Source: Cognatishimia sp. SS12
GTDB taxonomy: Bacteria > Pseudomonadota > Alphaproteobacteria > Rhodobacterales > Rhodobacteraceae
Assembly (NCBI RefSeq): GCF_028369055.1
Contig: NZ_JAQNCZ010000004.1
Coordinates: 248,001 to 312,000 of the forward strand
Reading direction: 5' to 3'
Length of the DNA stretch: 64,000 nucleotides
Below the pieces are notes generated by a model. The model made no database searches. It saw nothing but the letters and a program-made list of their open reading frames with translations, and had not been told where the DNA came from. A program made the translations under genes and the position numbers. Shown here one piece after another: positions 8,711-16,245 of the stretch (positions are counted from its first letter, which is position 1; every line of letters begins with the position of its first letter).

Positions 8711-9502
8711 ATGTCTGATCTTCTGAAAGGAAAACGCGGCCTTGTCATGGGCGTGGCCAATGAACGCTCCATCGCTTGGGGCATTGCCAAGGCGATGGCG
8801 GACGCCGGGGCCGAACTGGCATTTTCATATCAGGGCGACGCTTTTGGCAAACGCCTTGCCCCGCTAGCAGAAAGCGTTGGCAGCGATCTTCTGGTCGATG
8901 TGGACGTCACTGATGATGCCTCGCTTGATGCGGCGTTTGAGGCGCTGGCCACCCGCTGGGACAGCCTTGATTTTGTGGTGCACGCCATCGCCTATTCCGA
9001 CAAGAACGAGCTGACCGGCCGCTTTCTTGACACCAGCCGCGCCAATTTCAAGAACTCGCTTGATATCTCGGCCTATAGCCTGATCGAAGTGGCGCGCCGC
9101 GCCCATCCGATGATGAAAGACAATGGCGGCACCATTCTGACGCTGACCTATCAAGGGTCCAACCGCGTCACGCCGTTTTACAATGTCATGGGGGTTGCCA
9201 AAGCCGCGCTTGAGGCGACAACCCGCTATCTGGCCAATGACCTTGGCCCCGATGGCATCCGCGTTAACGCCATCTCGCCCGGCCCGATGAAAACCCTCGC
9301 CGGGGCTGCCATTGGCGGCGCGCGCAAGACCTTCCGCCAGACCGAACAAAACGCCCCCCTGCGCGCCAATGCGACGCTCGAGGCGGTGGGCGGCACGGCG
9401 GTTTATCTGGCGTCGGACGCCGGGGCCTGCACCACCGGCGAAATCATCCGTGTGGACGGCGGATACCACGTGCTGGGCATGCCGCAGCCAGACAATCTTT
9501 GA
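8711..9502 (+). CDS. fabI: Enoyl-ACP reductase (NADH) FabI
   Basis: FabI performs the last reduction of each elongation cycle. The 263-aa protein is a divergent short-chain dehydrogenase with the FabI nucleotide site GVANERSIAWGIA and the catalytic pair Tyr157 and Lys164 (Y-x6-K) in FYNVMGVAKAA. SPGPMKTLAGAAI is the substrate-binding loop that inhibitors such as triclosan contact in this family. It is co-oriented with fabB, 14 bp apart, with AGAGGGA upstream of the ATG. Its stop codon lies inside a 15-bp tandem duplication. Confidence 0.95.
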   Translation: MSDLLKGKRGLVMGVANERSIAWGIAKAMADAGAELAFSYQGDAFGKRLAPLAESVGSDLLVDVDVTDDASLDAAFEALATRWDSLDFVVHAIAYSDKNELTGRFLDTSRANFKNSLDISAYSLIEVARRAHPMMKDNGGTILTLTYQGSNRVTPFYNVMGVAKAALEATTRYLANDLGPDGIRVNAISPGPMKTLAGAAIGGARKTFRQTEQNAPLRANATLEAVGGTAVYLASDAGACTTGEIIRVDGGYHVLGMPQPDNL

Positions 9503-9526
9503 TCGCGCGGACTTTGATCGCGCGAA
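9497..9526 (+). repeat. 15-bp tandem duplication across the fabI stop codon
   Basis: CTTTGATCGCGCGGA is followed directly by CTTTGATCGCGCGAA. The first copy contains the fabI TGA stop, so the duplication does not change the protein. Confidence 0.9.
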
Positions 9527-9535
9527 TACCGAACA

Positions 9536-9566
9536 AAAAAAGGCCGCCCACCGGGCGGCCTCTTTG
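9536..9566. terminator. Bidirectional terminator between fabI and the FKBP gene
   Basis: GGCCGCCC ACC GGGCGGCC has seven A on its left, which gives a T-run on the minus strand, and TCTTTGCTTTTT on its right. The T-run is best for the minus-strand FKBP gene, but it can serve both convergent genes. Confidence 0.85.
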
Positions 9567-9592
9567 CTTTTTGGTCCCAATTGCTGCGACGA

Positions 9593-10021
9593 TCAGTTGA
9601 TCGACACAAGCTCCAGCGCAAAGGTCAGGTCTTTACCTGCCAGCGCGTGGTTGGCGTCCAACGTAACAGTTTCATCGTCAAATTTCTTGACCTGCACCGG
9701 CAGCACCTGCCCATCCGGCCCCTGCATTTGCAGCATCAGCCCTTCGGACAGCGGGATCTCGGCCGGGATCTGACCGCGCGGCACATCTTGCACCATCGCC
9801 TCATTGACTGGGCCATAGGCCTCTTCGCAAGGAATGTTGATGGTTTTCTTTTCGCCGACTTCCATGCCGGTCACACCCGTGTCAAACCCGGGGATGACCT
9901 GACCGGACCCAAGTTGAAACTCCAGCGGATCGCGCCCTTCGGAGCTGTCAAACACGCTCCCGTCGTCCAGAGTGCCTGTGTAATGAATCTGGACCTTGTC
10001 GCCCGCTTTTGCCGCTGTCAT
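9593..10021 (-). CDS. FKBP-type peptidyl-prolyl isomerase, SlyD-like
   Basis: This cytoplasmic proline isomerase and folding helper is 142 aa from the ATG at 10019-10021, which has AGGA 7 bp upstream. The FKBP core reads VQIHYTGTLDDGSVFDSSEG, then FQLGSGQVIPGFDTGVTGM. The insertion after NIPCEEAYG is the SlyD-type IF chaperone domain. The C-terminus lacks the His/Cys-rich metal tail of E. coli SlyD. It has no signal peptide. It converges on fabI. Confidence 0.9.
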   Translation of the reverse strand: MTAAKAGDKVQIHYTGTLDDGSVFDSSEGRDPLEFQLGSGQVIPGFDTGVTGMEVGEKKTINIPCEEAYGPVNEAMVQDVPRGQIPAEIPLSEGLMLQMQGPDGQVLPVQVKKFDDETVTLDANHALAGKDLTFALELVSIN

Positions 10022-10163
10022 GCGTTTTCCTAACTTTTCTCTCAGTCTCGCCTTGTGCCTCAAGGCCACAAACGCCGGACCCTAAGCGCTCAGAGCCCAA
10101 AAGGCAAATCGCCCGGTTGACATCTTTCCGTGGCACCCCATCCTGCATTGATAAGGAGGCCCC

Positions 10164-10862
10164 ATGCCAATCACCACCTGCGTATTTGACGCCTATGGCA
10201 CGCTGTTTGACGTCACCGCCGCGGCCCGCCGCGCCGCCGAGGAACCACAGCACGCCATGCTGGCCGCCCATTGGCCCAAACTGGCCACAGACTGGCGCGC
10301 CAAGCAGCTGCAATATTCCTGGCTGCGCGCTGTCAGCGGCGAGTATTGCGATTTCTGGCGCGTCACCGAAGACGCCCTGGACTGGGCGCTGGAAGCCTCA
10401 GGGCTGCTAGAGGATGGCGCGCTGCGGGCGCGGCTGTTGCAACTTTATTGGGAACTTGACGCCTATCCAGAGGCGCGCGCGCTTTTGCAGGCGCTGAAGG
10501 CGGCGGGGCTTAAGACCGCCATCCTGTCCAACGGCAGCCCCAGGATGCTGCAAGCGGCGGTCGACAGCGCCGATATCGCCTCGCTGCTGGATGCGCAGCT
10601 GAGCGTGGAAAGCGTCGGCAATTTCAAACCCGACCGCGCGGTGTATCAACTGGTGCTCGATCACTTTGACGTCGCTGCGGATTCGGTGCTTTTCGTGTCG
10701 TCCAATGGCTGGGACGTCGCCGGGGCCAGCGGCTTTGGTTTTCAGACCGTCTGGGTCAATCGCAGTGGCGAACCCATGGATCGCCTCCCCCACACGCCAC
10801 AATTTGAATTGGCCAACCTGTCCCCGATTGCAAAGATGATCACGCCCAATGCCCAACTTTAA
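10164..10862 (+). CDS. Haloacid dehalogenase, type II (HAD superfamily)
   Basis: The product is 232 aa and probably hydrolyses (S)-2-haloacids with inversion, acting in the cytoplasm. The HAD motifs are clear: nucleophile Asp9 in FDAYGTLFD, motif II in ILSNGSP, the lysine in VGNFKPDRAVYQL, and VSSNGWDVAGASGFGF. The SSNGWD form is characteristic of L-2-haloacid dehalogenases rather than phosphatases. AAGGAGG precedes the ATG. The downstream hydrolase gene overlaps by 14 bp, so the two are translated together. Marine haloorganics are a plausible substrate source. Confidence 0.9.
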   Translation: MPITTCVFDAYGTLFDVTAAARRAAEEPQHAMLAAHWPKLATDWRAKQLQYSWLRAVSGEYCDFWRVTEDALDWALEASGLLEDGALRARLLQLYWELDAYPEARALLQALKAAGLKTAILSNGSPRMLQAAVDSADIASLLDAQLSVESVGNFKPDRAVYQLVLDHFDVAADSVLFVSSNGWDVAGASGFGFQTVWVNRSGEPMDRLPHTPQFELANLSPIAKMITPNAQL

Positions 10863-11682
10863 AACCTCCGACAATCTGACGCTGCATTACACCGACACCG
10901 GCAAGGGCCTGCCGATCCTCTGCCTCGCGGGGCTGACGCGCAATTCCGGCGACTTTGATTATATCGACGGCCTTCTGGGCGATGTGCGCCTGATCAAAAT
11001 GGACTATCGCGGGCGCGGACGTTCCGATTGGGCAACAGACCACAGCAGCTATTCCATTCCCCGCGAGAGCCTGGATGCGCTTGAACTGATGGATCACCTT
11101 GGCATTGCGCGCTTTGCGATCATCGGCAGCTCACGGGGCGGGCTGTGCGCCATGGCACTTGGCGCAACGCAGATGGATCGCCTGCTGGGCGTTGCGCTGA
11201 ATGATATTGGCCCCGAACTGGCCGCTGCCGCGCTGGAGGACATCAAGAATTTCGTCGGTCAACCGCCGATCTGGCAGAATCTGGACAGCGCCGCCAGCGC
11301 ACGCGCCGAGATCATGCAAGGCTTTGCCAATGTGCCCGACGGGCGCTGGCGTGAGGAATGCGCCAAGATTTTTGTCCAGACCGACGCCGGGCTGATCAAC
11401 GCTTATGATCCCAAGCTGCGCGACGCTGTGCTCGAGGCCAGCCTGCAACCCATCCCGGATCTCTGGCCGTTTTTCAACGCTTTCGCGGCCTGCCCTACGG
11501 CATTGATCCGCGGCGCAAATAGCCCGCTATTGACCCAAGAGACCTTTGACAAAATGCAGGCGGCTCTGCCCGAAGCCATTGCGGTCAACGTCCCTGATCG
11601 CGGCCACATCCCCTTTCTGGACGAACCCGCCGCGCTTGACGCGCTGAGGCAGTGGATCGACCAGATACGCCTGCTCACTTGA
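10849..11682 (+). CDS. Alpha/beta hydrolase
   Basis: The product is 277 aa. The fold is shown by the oxyanion region CLAGLTRNSGD, MDYRGRGRSDW and the nucleophile elbow GSSRGG with Ser95. The acid loop near LIRGANSPLL and the His in PDRGHIPFLDEP complete a triad. No signal peptide is seen. It overlaps the haloacid dehalogenase gene by 14 bp, which suggests a shared pathway. The substrate cannot be read from the sequence; esterase or dehalogenase-type relatives are closest. Confidence 0.85.
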   Translation: MPNFKTSDNLTLHYTDTGKGLPILCLAGLTRNSGDFDYIDGLLGDVRLIKMDYRGRGRSDWATDHSSYSIPRESLDALELMDHLGIARFAIIGSSRGGLCAMALGATQMDRLLGVALNDIGPELAAAALEDIKNFVGQPPIWQNLDSAASARAEIMQGFANVPDGRWREECAKIFVQTDAGLINAYDPKLRDAVLEASLQPIPDLWPFFNAFAACPTALIRGANSPLLTQETFDKMQAALPEAIAVNVPDRGHIPFLDEPAALDALRQWIDQIRLLT

Positions 11683-11716
11683 ACGCCCACCGCCAGCCCA
11701 AAGCGCCGGAGTTTCC

Positions 11717-12922
11717 ATGACCGAATTCACGATCGCCTCATTCAACGTCAAAAACCTGATTGGCCCCGATCAGGAATATTACAGGTTCCAAAGCTATACG
11801 CCGGAAGAACACGCCTGGAAGGTCGATTGGCTGGCCGATCAACTCTTGTCGATGGATGCCGATATCGTCGGCTTTCAGGAGATCTTTGAAGAGGAGGCGC
11901 TGAAAACGGTGATCGCAGAGGCGGATGCGCGGGGCGCGGCGCTGAATGCCGCCAGCGTGCCGGGGCCGGACAAGCGCTATCACCGCAAGGCGATATTTCG
12001 CAAATTGGGATTTGGCGGCTACCGCGATGCCGCGCTGGCCTTTGCCCCCAACAGCAATGACAGCCCCACGCCCGGGCAGCGCCGGCCCGGTGTCGCGGTG
12101 CTCAGCCGGTTTGGCTTTCGCGGCGCGCCCGAGGTGATCCAGGATCTGCAAGAGCCGGTGCATATCCCCTTGCAGGAGTTGGGCGGCGGGGACGGTGGGC
12201 ATTATACGATATCGCGGCTGTCGCGTCCGATCCTCAAGGTGCGCGTGCCGGTGGCGGACCAAGAGATCACGGTCTTTACCTGCCATCTTAAATCCAAGCT
12301 GGGCGAGTTCATCACCCCGCCCGGCCGCCCCTATCCGCCTGAGGCGGACCTGACGCGCTATGATCCGCTGGGGCGGGCCCAAGGGGCCTTGCGCGCCGCG
12401 CTGCGCCGCATGGCAGAAGCCTGGGTATTGCGCCGCGCGATCGTGGCTGAACTTGAGGCCGGCCATCCGGTGATGGTCACGGGGGATTTCAACGATGGCG
12501 AAGATGCGGTGAGTTCCGAAATCATTTCGGGCGAAGTGCCGTTCAAGAACTATGAATGGATGCTGCGCCATGACGCCCAAAGCCCGCGCGACCGCTATAG
12601 CGCGGCCGAAGATGCCGCGATCCGCGCGCGGATGGAGCGGCTGCGCCTGACCTCAGCGGAAAAGCTGTTCGTGCGCAAAAGCCTGCGCGACATGATTTAC
12701 ACCACCGCCTTTGGCGGCGTGCACGAGAGCATTGACCAGATTTTCCTTAGCCAACACTTTCATCCGGACAATCCAAAGCGTATTGGCACGATGAACTATT
12801 TCAGTGTGCTTAATGATCATCTGACCGACGGGAGCCACCCGGAAGCGCCGTATAACAAATTGGCGTCGGACCATGGGCAGATCATCGCACATATGCGGCT
12901 GGGACCGGATGATGCAGATTGA
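11717..12922 (+). CDS. Endonuclease/exonuclease/phosphatase family protein
   Basis: The product is 401 aa. EEP-fold metal and catalytic motifs are visible: IASFNVKNLIG at the N-terminus, DIVGFQEIFEEEAL with the metal-binding Glu, FTCHLKSK with the catalytic His, VTGDFNDGEDA, and the C-terminal SDHGQI. No signal peptide is found, so it is probably cytoplasmic. The family includes nucleases and phosphodiesterases, and the substrate is not determined. It follows the hydrolase gene by 34 bp, and its last codons overlap the next gene. Confidence 0.85.
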   Translation: MTEFTIASFNVKNLIGPDQEYYRFQSYTPEEHAWKVDWLADQLLSMDADIVGFQEIFEEEALKTVIAEADARGAALNAASVPGPDKRYHRKAIFRKLGFGGYRDAALAFAPNSNDSPTPGQRRPGVAVLSRFGFRGAPEVIQDLQEPVHIPLQELGGGDGGHYTISRLSRPILKVRVPVADQEITVFTCHLKSKLGEFITPPGRPYPPEADLTRYDPLGRAQGALRAALRRMAEAWVLRRAIVAELEAGHPVMVTGDFNDGEDAVSSEIISGEVPFKNYEWMLRHDAQSPRDRYSAAEDAAIRARMERLRLTSAEKLFVRKSLRDMIYTTAFGGVHESIDQIFLSQHFHPDNPKRIGTMNYFSVLNDHLTDGSHPEAPYNKLASDHGQIIAHMRLGPDDAD

Positions 12923-13742
12923 CCTTGGGGATGTCACCCTCAACGCGGAACTACACGGGCCGGACGAAGGTGCGCCCCTTGTCTTGATCCACACCTTTGG
13001 CACCGATCTGTCGCTTTGGGACGCGGTGCTGCCGCTATTGCCAACGACACTACGGGTGCTGCGCTTTGATCTGCGTGGCCATGGCCGCTCTTCCTGCCCG
13101 CCGGCCCCCTATAGCATGGGGGCGCTGGTGCGTGATGCGGAACGGCTGCTCGATCATCTGTCCATTCGTGACGCGATGGTGCTGGGGCTAGGACTGGGTG
13201 GTCTGATTGCCCAGGGGCTGGCGGTGAAACGGCTGGATCAGGTGCGCGCATTGGGTCTGGTAAATACTGCCGTTCGCCTTGGTCATGCGCCCCATTGGCG
13301 CGCGATGATGGACGAGCTGGCCTCAGCAGGTGCCGCGCCTTTGGCGGCCCGCATGATGCCACTGTGGTTTCATCGTGCTGATCTGCGCGCTGGGGCTCAT
13401 CAGCGGGCCGAAGCACAGTTTGCCGCCACGCCGGTGGATGGGCTGATCGGGGCCTTTGCAGCCATCAAGGGCACCGATTTTTATACCCCCACCAGCGGTC
13501 TGCGCCTGCCAACATTGGCCATGTCGGGCGCCGAGGATCGGCTGGTGCCGCCAGACATGCTGCGCGAAACCGCGGCGCTGATCCCGGGATCAGAGTTTCA
13601 CCTGCTGCGCCGCTCGAGCCATTTGAGCCCTCTGGATCAGCCCGCCGCTTTCGCCAAGGCGCTTTCGAACTTTCTGATCGCAATTGGCCAAGCCGCGCGT
13701 GCCGCCAAGACCGATGATGGTGCCGCAGGCTGCTGCGGCTAA
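12909..13742 (+). CDS. PcaD-like alpha/beta hydrolase lacking the serine nucleophile
   Basis: The product is 277 aa and most like 3-oxoadipate enol-lactonase, the PcaD step of the beta-ketoadipate pathway. Support: LIHTFGTDLSLWD, RFDLRGHGRSSCP and GGLIAQGLAVKRLDQVRAL. The nucleophile elbow expected as G-x-S-x-G reads GLGLGG, so Gly (codon GGA at 13191-13193) stands where Ser should be. The acid (SGAEDRLVPP) and His (SSHLSPLDQP) remain. Canonical lactonase activity is therefore doubtful. Two ATGs in tandem (12909 and 12912) overlap the end of the previous gene. A degenerate PcaB-like gene follows. Confidence 0.75.
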   Translation: MMQIDLGDVTLNAELHGPDEGAPLVLIHTFGTDLSLWDAVLPLLPTTLRVLRFDLRGHGRSSCPPAPYSMGALVRDAERLLDHLSIRDAMVLGLGLGGLIAQGLAVKRLDQVRALGLVNTAVRLGHAPHWRAMMDELASAGAAPLAARMMPLWFHRADLRAGAHQRAEAQFAATPVDGLIGAFAAIKGTDFYTPTSGLRLPTLAMSGAEDRLVPPDMLRETAALIPGSEFHLLRRSSHLSPLDQPAAFAKALSNFLIAIGQAARAAKTDDGAAGCCG

Positions 13743-13772
13743 GCCCACCTTAATAGACCGAAAGACATTGCC

Positions 13773-14558
13773 ATGGCCGCTTCTGTATTTGACAGCCCGC
13801 TTTATGCCAAACGCTTCCCGACTGGCGACGCAGGACGGCTTTTCACCGAATCCGCAAAGCTGCGCGCCATCCTGCTGGTGATCGGCAACCTTGCCAAAGT
13901 GCAGGCCGAAAGCGGGGCTATCCCCGCAGAGTCTGGGATGTTTTTGCATCGCAATACGATGGAGGTGCAGATTGATCCGGCGAGCCTGGCCCAGAGCATC
14001 GGCACCGGACGTCCGCTGGCGTCCGCGCTGTCCGACGCTTTTGCTAAGGAACTCGAAGCCCCCGAGCACAGCCAATATCTGATGCGCGGCGCAGAGGCGC
14101 AGGCCGTCGCAGCCACCGCTGACGCGCTGCGCCTGCGACAGTTTCTGACGCTCTGCGCGCGTGATCTGGCAGCCTTGCCCGAGAAATCCACCGCTTTGAC
14201 CGATCTGGAAGCCGCCCTGCCCGCACTGAAAACCGCAATATCACAGCTTTGGTTGAGGGGGCTGCCCGCCGAAGATCACACCGCGCTCGCCGCGGCGCTG
14301 CGGCTGGGGGATACGCCGAGCGCGCCGCTCCAAGCGGTGTTGCACGCGCTTGGCAGTTGGCTGGCCGCGCTCGCCGGAGCGTTGTCTGACGCCAACAGCA
14401 AAGCCGATGCGCGCCATGCCGCTTTGGCGTCCGCCTGCCGAGGGCATGAGAGCGCTTTTGCAGAGAGCGCCGAAGTTTCGGAAGTCACCACGACGCTGCA
14501 CCTGCCACAACTGTGCCTCGGTGCCTACTCCAGCCTGCTTTTGGCGCAAAAGTCATGA
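13773..14558 (+). CDS. Degenerate, truncated PcaB-like protein (3-carboxymuconate cycloisomerase relative)
   Basis: The product is 261 aa; intact PcaB is about 350-450 aa. The first ~100 residues follow PcaB closely: VFDSPLYAKRF, ILLVIGNLAKVQAESGAIPA and MEVQIDPASLAQ. The conserved GATSQD motif reads RGAEAQAV, so the catalytic Thr-Ser pair is gone. The fumarase-superfamily signature GSSxMPxKxNP is not found. The C-terminal third is an alanine-rich stretch. It probably has no cycloisomerase activity; it could be a decayed gene or a repurposed scaffold. The reading frame is open and uses normal codons, so it may still be expressed. Confidence 0.65.
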   Translation: MAASVFDSPLYAKRFPTGDAGRLFTESAKLRAILLVIGNLAKVQAESGAIPAESGMFLHRNTMEVQIDPASLAQSIGTGRPLASALSDAFAKELEAPEHSQYLMRGAEAQAVAATADALRLRQFLTLCARDLAALPEKSTALTDLEAALPALKTAISQLWLRGLPAEDHTALAAALRLGDTPSAPLQAVLHALGSWLAALAGALSDANSKADARHAALASACRGHESAFAESAEVSEVTTTLHLPQLCLGAYSSLLLAQKS

Positions 14559-14625
14559 TTGCCACACCTGCAACAAGCCAGAATTTGCTTTAAATCTTAG
14601 GGGTAACACCTCAAACCGAGTCGCC

Positions 14626-15843
14626 ATGCTGCGCCCTACCTCAAAGATTTTCATCCTCGCGACGATCATGGTCGACGCGATGGGCATTGGGCTGATCATG
14701 CCGGTGACACCGGAACTGATCCGCGAGATCGAAGGCAGTGACATCGCCGATGCCGCGATCTGGGGCGGCCTGTTGGCGACGCTATTTGCCGGGATGCTGT
14801 TTCTGTTTGGCCCGGTGATCGGGGGGCTTTCTGATCGCTATGGCCGCCGCCCGCTTTTGCTGAGTTCGCTGGCTGTCATGGCTGTCAGCTATTTGGTCAT
14901 GGGCCTCACCCACAGCATGATTGTGCTGATCCTGGCCCGCCTGCTGGGTGGGATTGCCGCCGCAACGCAGGCCACGGCGAGCGCTTATATGGCCGATATC
15001 AGCACGCAGGACGAAAAGGCGCGCAACTTTGGCCTGATTGGCGCAGGTTTTGGCGTGGGGTTTGTTCTGGGCCCGATGCTTGGCGGTCTCCTCGGCGAAT
15101 ATGGCACGCGCGCACCGATGTTCGCCGCAGCTTTCTTGGCAACTGCGATCATGCTGCTTGGCTGCGTTGTCCTGAAGGAGTCGCTGCCGCCTGAAAAACG
15201 GCGCGCTTTTTTATGGCGGCGGGCCAACCCGCTGGGCGCCTTGCTGTCAATTGCAAAGATGCCGGGGCTGTCAAACCTCATTTACGTCTTTTTCCTCTAT
15301 CAGCTGTCCGTCATGGTTTACCCGGTGATCTGGCCCTATTTCACCGCGCAGCAATTTGGCTGGGGCCCCGGTCTGATCGGGCTGTCTCTGGGTATTTTCG
15401 GCGTAACCTTTGCGCTGGTGCAAGGCGGGTTGGTCCAGCCTGCCGTGAACCTGTTTGGCGCGCGCGGCGCGGTTGTGGCCGGTATCAGCATGGAGGTGAT
15501 TGTCATGACGCTGATGGCATTTATCACCGCCGGATCCCTGGCGCTGATCGCCACGCCGCTGGCCGCGCTTGCTACGGTCGGGCTGCCCGCGTTGCAAGGG
15601 CTGATGTCACAAAGCGTGCCGGATGACGCCCAAGGGGAGTTGCAGGGCGTGCTCAGCGCGGTCTCCTCCATCGGCATGATCCTCTCGCCCCTGCTGATGA
15701 CCCAGACCTTTGCCTATTTTTCCTCGGGCGAGGCACCCATCTTTTTTCCGGGCGCAGTGTTTGTGCTCGCCGCCTCATTAATGGGCGGCGCGCTGCTGGT
15801 CTTGTCACGCAAGCCATTGCCTGATAACCCCCTCTCCTCTTGA
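14626..15843 (+). CDS. MFS transporter, TetA-like drug/H+ antiporter
   Basis: The product is 405 aa with twelve predicted membrane helices. The N-terminus ILATIMVDAMGIGLIMPVTP and motif A GGLSDRYGRRPLLLSS are typical of TetA-class (DHA1) exporters. RLLGGIAAATQATASAYMAD and GFGVGFVLGPMLGG are motifs B and C, which mark antiporters. The ATG at 14626 is the first after the previous gene that fits the family start, though the ribosome site is weak. An ArsR regulator follows on the same strand. The substrate cannot be named. Confidence 0.85.
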   Translation: MLRPTSKIFILATIMVDAMGIGLIMPVTPELIREIEGSDIADAAIWGGLLATLFAGMLFLFGPVIGGLSDRYGRRPLLLSSLAVMAVSYLVMGLTHSMIVLILARLLGGIAAATQATASAYMADISTQDEKARNFGLIGAGFGVGFVLGPMLGGLLGEYGTRAPMFAAAFLATAIMLLGCVVLKESLPPEKRRAFLWRRANPLGALLSIAKMPGLSNLIYVFFLYQLSVMVYPVIWPYFTAQQFGWGPGLIGLSLGIFGVTFALVQGGLVQPAVNLFGARGAVVAGISMEVIVMTLMAFITAGSLALIATPLAALATVGLPALQGLMSQSVPDDAQGELQGVLSAVSSIGMILSPLLMTQTFAYFSSGEAPIFFPGAVFVLAASLMGGALLVLSRKPLPDNPLSS

Positions 15844-15907
15844 GGCATATGATGCTCGCCCCCGCGCGAGCGGCATGGTATCAAAGACTGGCATTTGGGA
15901 ATTCGCG

Positions 15908-16234
15908 ATGAATATACAGCCGACCACTGTTCCGATCTCCGAGATGGAGCAAAACGCCGAAAGCGCCGCGAGCTATCTGAAAACGCTCGCGCATGGTGGG
16001 CGGCTGATGATCCTGTGCCATCTCTGCACGGCCGAACGCTCCGTCAGCGAGTTGGAAGCGCTGCTTGAAATACGTCAGGCGACGGTCAGCCAAATGTTGG
16101 CGCGCCTGCGGGACGATGGGTTTGTATCCACGCGCCGCGATGGCAAGCAGGTGTATTATTCGCTTTCAGACCCGAACACCAAAGAAGTCATCGCCCTGCT
16201 CTATCGCATGTTCTGCGCCCCCGATCAGGGCTGA
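15908..16234 (+). CDS. ArsR-family transcriptional regulator
   Basis: The product is 108 aa. A winged helix reads SYLKTLAHGGRLMILCHL, then SVSELEALLEIRQATVSQML and LVSTRR-type wing residues (DDGFVSTRRDGKQVYYSL). The family represses operons until a metal or redox signal is sensed. Two cysteines (in LCHLC) lie in the alpha-2/3 region, a position similar to the redox pair of BigR/SqrR regulators, but the second BigR-type cysteine is not clear. GGGA precedes the ATG. It lies between the MFS gene and the lhr-type helicase. Confidence 0.85.
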   Translation: MNIQPTTVPISEMEQNAESAASYLKTLAHGGRLMILCHLCTAERSVSELEALLEIRQATVSQMLARLRDDGFVSTRRDGKQVYYSLSDPNTKEVIALLYRMFCAPDQG

Positions 16235-16245
16235 CGCGCGCAGAG

